Source: an uncultured Solobacterium sp.
Lineage (GTDB): Bacteria; Bacillota_I; Bacilli_A; Erysipelotrichales; Erysipelotrichaceae
DNA length: 16,930 nt
Assembly (NCBI GenBank): GCA_938041275.1
Contig: CALISH010000097.1
Location: 1-16,930 of the forward strand
Direction of reading: 5' to 3'
Shown: positions 14,480 to 16,930 of the stretch, piece by piece
Position numbering within the stretch: position 1 is the stretch's first letter
How the letters are laid out: every line of letters begins with the position of its first letter
Position numbers and translations under genes: made by a program
Notes under the pieces: model-generated
What the model was told of the DNA's origin: nothing
The model's input: only the letters and a program-made list of their open reading frames with translations
Databases searched by the model: none

Positions 14480-15286
14480 TTAGATTGTAATTGTCGCAAA
14501 GATACTATTCTGTCCTTTGATAGTCTCAAAACCAGCCTCCTGATAAATTCTGATTTCTTCCTTTGCATTTACATCCACCAAAGTCATCATTGTATTTGAG
14601 CCATTCAACGCAATAGCTTTTGATAGCAGTGCTTCTGCATATCCTTGATTTTGATACTGTGGTAATACAACTAAGCTATATGGCTCATTTTGTTTGTATG
14701 CGTAAGTAACATCCAGATATCCAACCAACTGTTCTTTATCAATCGCTAGAAATACTCTGAAACGATCTAGTGCAGATAACACCTTTTCTGCTATCCAATA
14801 GGTTTCTTTTACGTGCATATCAATATATGATTCTTTCCACGCATCGCTATATAGTTGAATATCTAATGAATACTCCTTCTCTATTCTATGTCTAGCAATC
14901 ATTCTTTGTTGTTCATTTTCAAAGATTGCATTCTTTGAAGTAAGTATATTCTTTAACAGGATATTTTTCGGATTTATGACGAAGTCACAACGATATCCTT
15001 TATAATTCTTCTCAAGATATTCAAATAATTCTCTGTATGCATGTTCTGACTTAGATAATGCAATCAGCGTTTCCATATATTTTTCTGTTGGTAAAATCAG
15101 TAATACGAAAATCCCACGAATTTTACTATCTTCAAAATATGCATATACATGTTGATCTCTTTTTTCAAAAGCACGATACAGATTATTTTCATCATACAGA
15201 TAATGAGGATCTACATAATTTTCATCACTACACACTTCCTTGATAAATGCTTCATATCTATCTAAAGAAGTAATTTCTTCTAACAT
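14480..15286 (-). CDS. GNAT family N-acetyltransferase
   Basis: A 268-residue protein. The C-terminal half is a Gcn5-related acetyltransferase domain (about 140-268): the acetyl-CoA pyrophosphate loop is QNQGYA (212-217), a Q/RxxGxG/A match after the strand YSLVVLP, and the last part has the family pattern NAKEEIRIYQEAGFE (240-254). The N-terminal 130 residues may be a diverged second GNAT-like half, as in tandem GNAT proteins, but no acetyl-CoA loop is seen there. The acceptor substrate is unknown. AAAGG lies 9 nt before ATG, and 27 nt separate it from the upstream ABM-domain gene on the same strand, so the two form a small operon. Confidence 0.85.
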   Translation of the reverse strand: MLEEITSLDRYEAFIKEVCSDENYVDPHYLYDENNLYRAFEKRDQHVYAYFEDSKIRGIFVLLILPTEKYMETLIALSKSEHAYRELFEYLEKNYKGYRCDFVINPKNILLKNILTSKNAIFENEQQRMIARHRIEKEYSLDIQLYSDAWKESYIDMHVKETYWIAEKVLSALDRFRVFLAIDKEQLVGYLDVTYAYKQNEPYSLVVLPQYQNQGYAEALLSKAIALNGSNTMMTLVDVNAKEEIRIYQEAGFETIKGQNSIFATITI

Positions 15287-15313
15287 ATTTTGTACCTTTC
15301 TTTTTAAATATCT

Positions 15314-15643
15314 CTATTTTCTAATAAATTCGTGGTCGATATTTTCGTTTGTATCATCCGAAACATATCTTTCAACACGCATATGTAAATCATATTTATC
15401 ACGCAGCTTCGCAATCTCTAACATCATTGGCGATGCGTGATGAAAATCAATTGATTCCTGATTCTTCCACGAATCAATTAACAATACTGTTTCATCATCA
15501 TTTGCAGGATAGAAATATTCATAGCATAAGTTTCCATCTTCTTCACGAATCTTCTTTGTTAATCCACTAGATTCCATCTCATTAGCAAATTTTCTTGCAT
15601 TTCCGTTAATACCTGTATAGTAAATATTGATTGTTATACTCAT
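15314..15643 (-). CDS. ABM-domain protein (putative quinol monooxygenase family)
   Basis: A 109-residue protein that looks like a single antibiotic-biosynthesis-monooxygenase (ABM, dimeric alpha-beta barrel) domain of the YgiN type. Typical features are the short strand MSITINIYY, the helix NARKFANEMESSGLTKKIR, the strand GNLCYEYFYP, then VLLIDSWKNQESIDFHHAS (the W..Q.A.D.H pattern of the family) and MLEIAKLRDKY. Family members act on quinones or other aromatics without cofactor, but many have no known reaction. GAGG lies 7 nt before ATG. It is the first gene of an operon with the GNAT acetyltransferase, which might point to small-molecule modification (speculative). Confidence 0.75.
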   Translation of the reverse strand: MSITINIYYTGINGNARKFANEMESSGLTKKIREEDGNLCYEYFYPANDDETVLLIDSWKNQESIDFHHASPMMLEIAKLRDKYDLHMRVERYVSDDTNENIDHEFIRK

Positions 15644-15670
15644 AATGTAACCTCATTTAGCTTCATCCTT

Positions 15671-15676
15671 ATTATA
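15671..15676 (-). promoter_or_regulatory. candidate -10 of the ABM/GNAT operon
   Basis: On the minus strand a perfect TATAAT lies 27 nt before the ABM start. The -35 region falls in the A/T-rich arm of the adjacent palindrome and matches poorly. Confidence 0.4.
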
Positions 15677-15687
15677 CCTAAACTACC

Positions 15688-15733
15688 AATATTATAAAAA
15701 GCATTTCAGCACTGAAATACTTTTTATAATATT
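15688..15733 (-). terminator. long palindromic terminator of the methyltransferase gene
   Basis: The arms 15688-15709 and 15712-15733 are 22 nt long and pair at all but one position (C15702 with A15719), with a 2-nt centre. The core ATTTCAG/CTGAAAT is flanked by AAAAAG and CTTTTT, so it could terminate transcription in either direction. The TAA stop of the methyltransferase touches the outer end of the stem. Confidence 0.8.
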
Positions 15734-16542
15734 TATTGATTTAAACGTAAGTGAATTACCATGGTTCGTTTTAATCTATCTGAAAAAAACATCATAATCT
15801 TGGATATAAGTTTTAATCCTCTACATTGTTTCAGAGCATCCGTAAAGAATCCACTTACATTAACAAGTTTTGTTTTAGTTTCCTTTGCAAATTCATTTGG
15901 ATTGTCTATCGCAAAATACATCTCCGCATTCACATTACCAGTTCTTCTAACAAATATATTTGCGCGCTTTAATCCAATACTATCTGTTGCATCAAATACC
16001 ATTTCACATTTTGGAATACTACTTTGTATTTGACGGATAAAATGGATAATTCTATCTTTTGTAAAATATTGAAATACACCTGCTAAAACAATCAATGTAT
16101 GTTTAGAGGTATCTAAGTATTTAACCCACTCCATTGAGAACATATCACAACCAATGAGTATCTCATTTTCACCATGACCGAGAAATCTTTCCCTAACTGC
16201 GATTACATGTTCTAAATCTACTTCATAAAAGTTCGCAACTTTATTTCCGATGCGGAAGTATGCTGTTTCTAAACCAGCACCTAGAAACACAACATTACAT
16301 GCATGGTTATCCTCTAGAAATCTAACAATCTTTTTATCAATTGTTTGCTGTCTACAAACACTAGCCATATTGAAATACTCTGGTGTATCCCGCATATTAG
16401 ACAGTAGGGGCAAATCCTTTTCCAGCGATAGTGCTTTTACATCATAGAAATAATTTGAGAAATTTTTCGATGCATAAATTCTCGCACACAAAGGAATATA
16501 CAATGTATCTTCGACTCCTTGAAAACAGTCTGTACTATTCAT
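15733..16542 (-). CDS. class I SAM-dependent methyltransferase, LCM/PPM1 (leucine carboxyl methyltransferase-like) family
   Basis: A 269-residue cytoplasmic methyltransferase. The SAM-binding motif I is VVFLGAGLETAYFR (84-97), followed by the acidic motif FYEVDLEHVI (105-114), GCDMF (131-135) and the post-motif LAGVFQYF (153-160). This order and an N-terminal helical cap match the LCM/PPM1-like O-methyltransferases often linked to secondary metabolism in bacteria. The start at 16542 was chosen because its ATG overlaps the TGA of the upstream gene (ATGA) and GGAAAGGG lies just upstream. The frame is open to 16728, but that would overlap the preceding gene by about 190 nt; ATG 16560 is a second option. 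The tight coupling to an ICMT-like membrane methyltransferase suggests a shared process. The substrate is unknown. Confidence 0.82.
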   Translation of the reverse strand: MNSTDCFQGVEDTLYIPLCARIYASKNFSNYFYDVKALSLEKDLPLLSNMRDTPEYFNMASVCRQQTIDKKIVRFLEDNHACNVVFLGAGLETAYFRIGNKVANFYEVDLEHVIAVRERFLGHGENEILIGCDMFSMEWVKYLDTSKHTLIVLAGVFQYFTKDRIIHFIRQIQSSIPKCEMVFDATDSIGLKRANIFVRRTGNVNAEMYFAIDNPNEFAKETKTKLVNVSGFFTDALKQCRGLKLISKIMMFFSDRLKRTMVIHLRLNQ

Positions 16543-16930
16543 AACTTTTTCCCTTTCCATGGAATACAGCGATTTACGCTCTTGCAGTAGCTGATATATT
16601 CTTGTCCATATAGATCTTCTAGCCATTTCTCTTCCGTCAACTTCATAAGCACTGTCATAAAAGCCCAGTAGAAAAATGGTAATATCAATAACACGATATT
16701 TCCATACCCAAATAAGATACCTGTACAAACGAGCATAAATGCACTATAGACTGGATTTCTAACATATGCATACGCACCTGTAGTAACTAACTCATTCTTG
16801 ATGATATGCGCGTCTAATCTATCAAATATAACCGCCTTTAACCATAGTGTGATTCCAGTGACTACGCACAAAACACCAAGTAGAATCAATATCCATCTTA
16901 GATTTTTGATTGTGATAATTGGTATGATGT
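16539..16930 (-). CDS. ICMT/PEMT-like membrane methyltransferase, C-terminal part (cut by window end)
   Basis: The 129 visible residues form the C-terminal domain of an isoprenylcysteine carboxyl methyltransferase/phospholipid methyltransferase-like integral membrane enzyme. Two or more hydrophobic segments (WILILLGVLCVVTGITLWL and a second around GNIVLLILPFFYWAFM) surround the conserved core GAYAYVRNPVYSAF. The end shows the SAM-binding signature EEKWLEDLYGQEYISYCKSV followed by RCIPW. The frame stays open to the window edge, so the N-terminal membrane helices are outside. Bacterial members methylate lipids or other hydrophobic substrates, mostly uncharacterised. Its TGA overlaps the ATG of the next methyltransferase. 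Confidence 0.8.
   Translation of the reverse strand, partial: IIPIITIKNLRWILILLGVLCVVTGITLWLKAVIFDRLDAHIIKNELVTTGAYAYVRNPVYSAFMLVCTGILFGYGNIVLLILPFFYWAFMTVLMKLTEEKWLEDLYGQEYISYCKSVNRCIPWKGKKL

Noticed and set aside
16543..16728. N-terminal extension of the LCM-like methyltransferase
   Set aside because: It runs antiparallel in frame choice to the convincing ICMT-like coding sequence on the same strand, so it is a shadow; the ATGA overlap marks the true start.
1..16930. CRISPR array, insertion sequence, prophage, tRNA or riboswitch
   Set aside because: No regularly spaced repeats, transposase, integrase, cloverleaf or known aptamer pattern was seen on either strand.

Overview
The window is AT-rich, with strong AGGAGG-type ribosome binding sites, lipoprotein signal peptides, a CcpA-type cre operator, a pyrophosphate-dependent phosphofructokinase and an [FeFe] hydrogenase. 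Together these suggest an anaerobic, fermentative low-GC Bacillota, perhaps of the Erysipelotrichia (inference; no rRNA or other marker is present).

Left part (1-1246): a divergent intergenic region separates a leftward [FeFe] hydrogenase, cut by the window start, from a long rightward cluster. Middle part (1247-10268, plus strand): a four-gene operon of overlapping genes encodes a histidine phosphatase, an AfuA/HptA-like sensory substrate-binding lipoprotein, a YesM/HptS-type histidine kinase and a YesN/HptR-type AraC response regulator. After a promoter region carrying a near-consensus cre site comes an ABC importer: a 453-residue substrate-binding lipoprotein, a fused two-domain FbpB/AfuB-type permease broken by a one-base frameshift, and an ATPase with an unusually large insert. 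By analogy with HptARS of Staphylococcus, PgtABC of Salmonella and AfuABC of Actinobacillus, the likely job is sensing an external phosphorylated sugar or organophosphate and switching on its uptake; the ligand itself is inferred, not shown.

Right part (10269-16930, all minus strand): single genes and small operons, most separated by clear hairpin terminators. In their own transcription order, reading right to left, they are: an ICMT-like membrane methyltransferase (cut by the window end) overlapping by 4 nt an LCM/PPM1-like SAM methyltransferase; a small ABM-domain protein with a GNAT acetyltransferase; a CapA-family metallophosphatase-like protein; a PPi-dependent phosphofructokinase; and an S66/MccF-like peptidase. 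The last one converges on the ABC operon, with two back-to-back terminators between them.

The points most worth a second look are the broken permease in an otherwise intact, regulated transport locus, the roughly 130-residue helical insert between the Q-loop and signature motif of the ATPase, the histidine phosphatase coupled to the sensory operon, and the overlapping methyltransferase pair. No tRNA, rRNA, CRISPR array, insertion sequence or phage gene was seen, and no gene-free stretch exceeds 300 bases.
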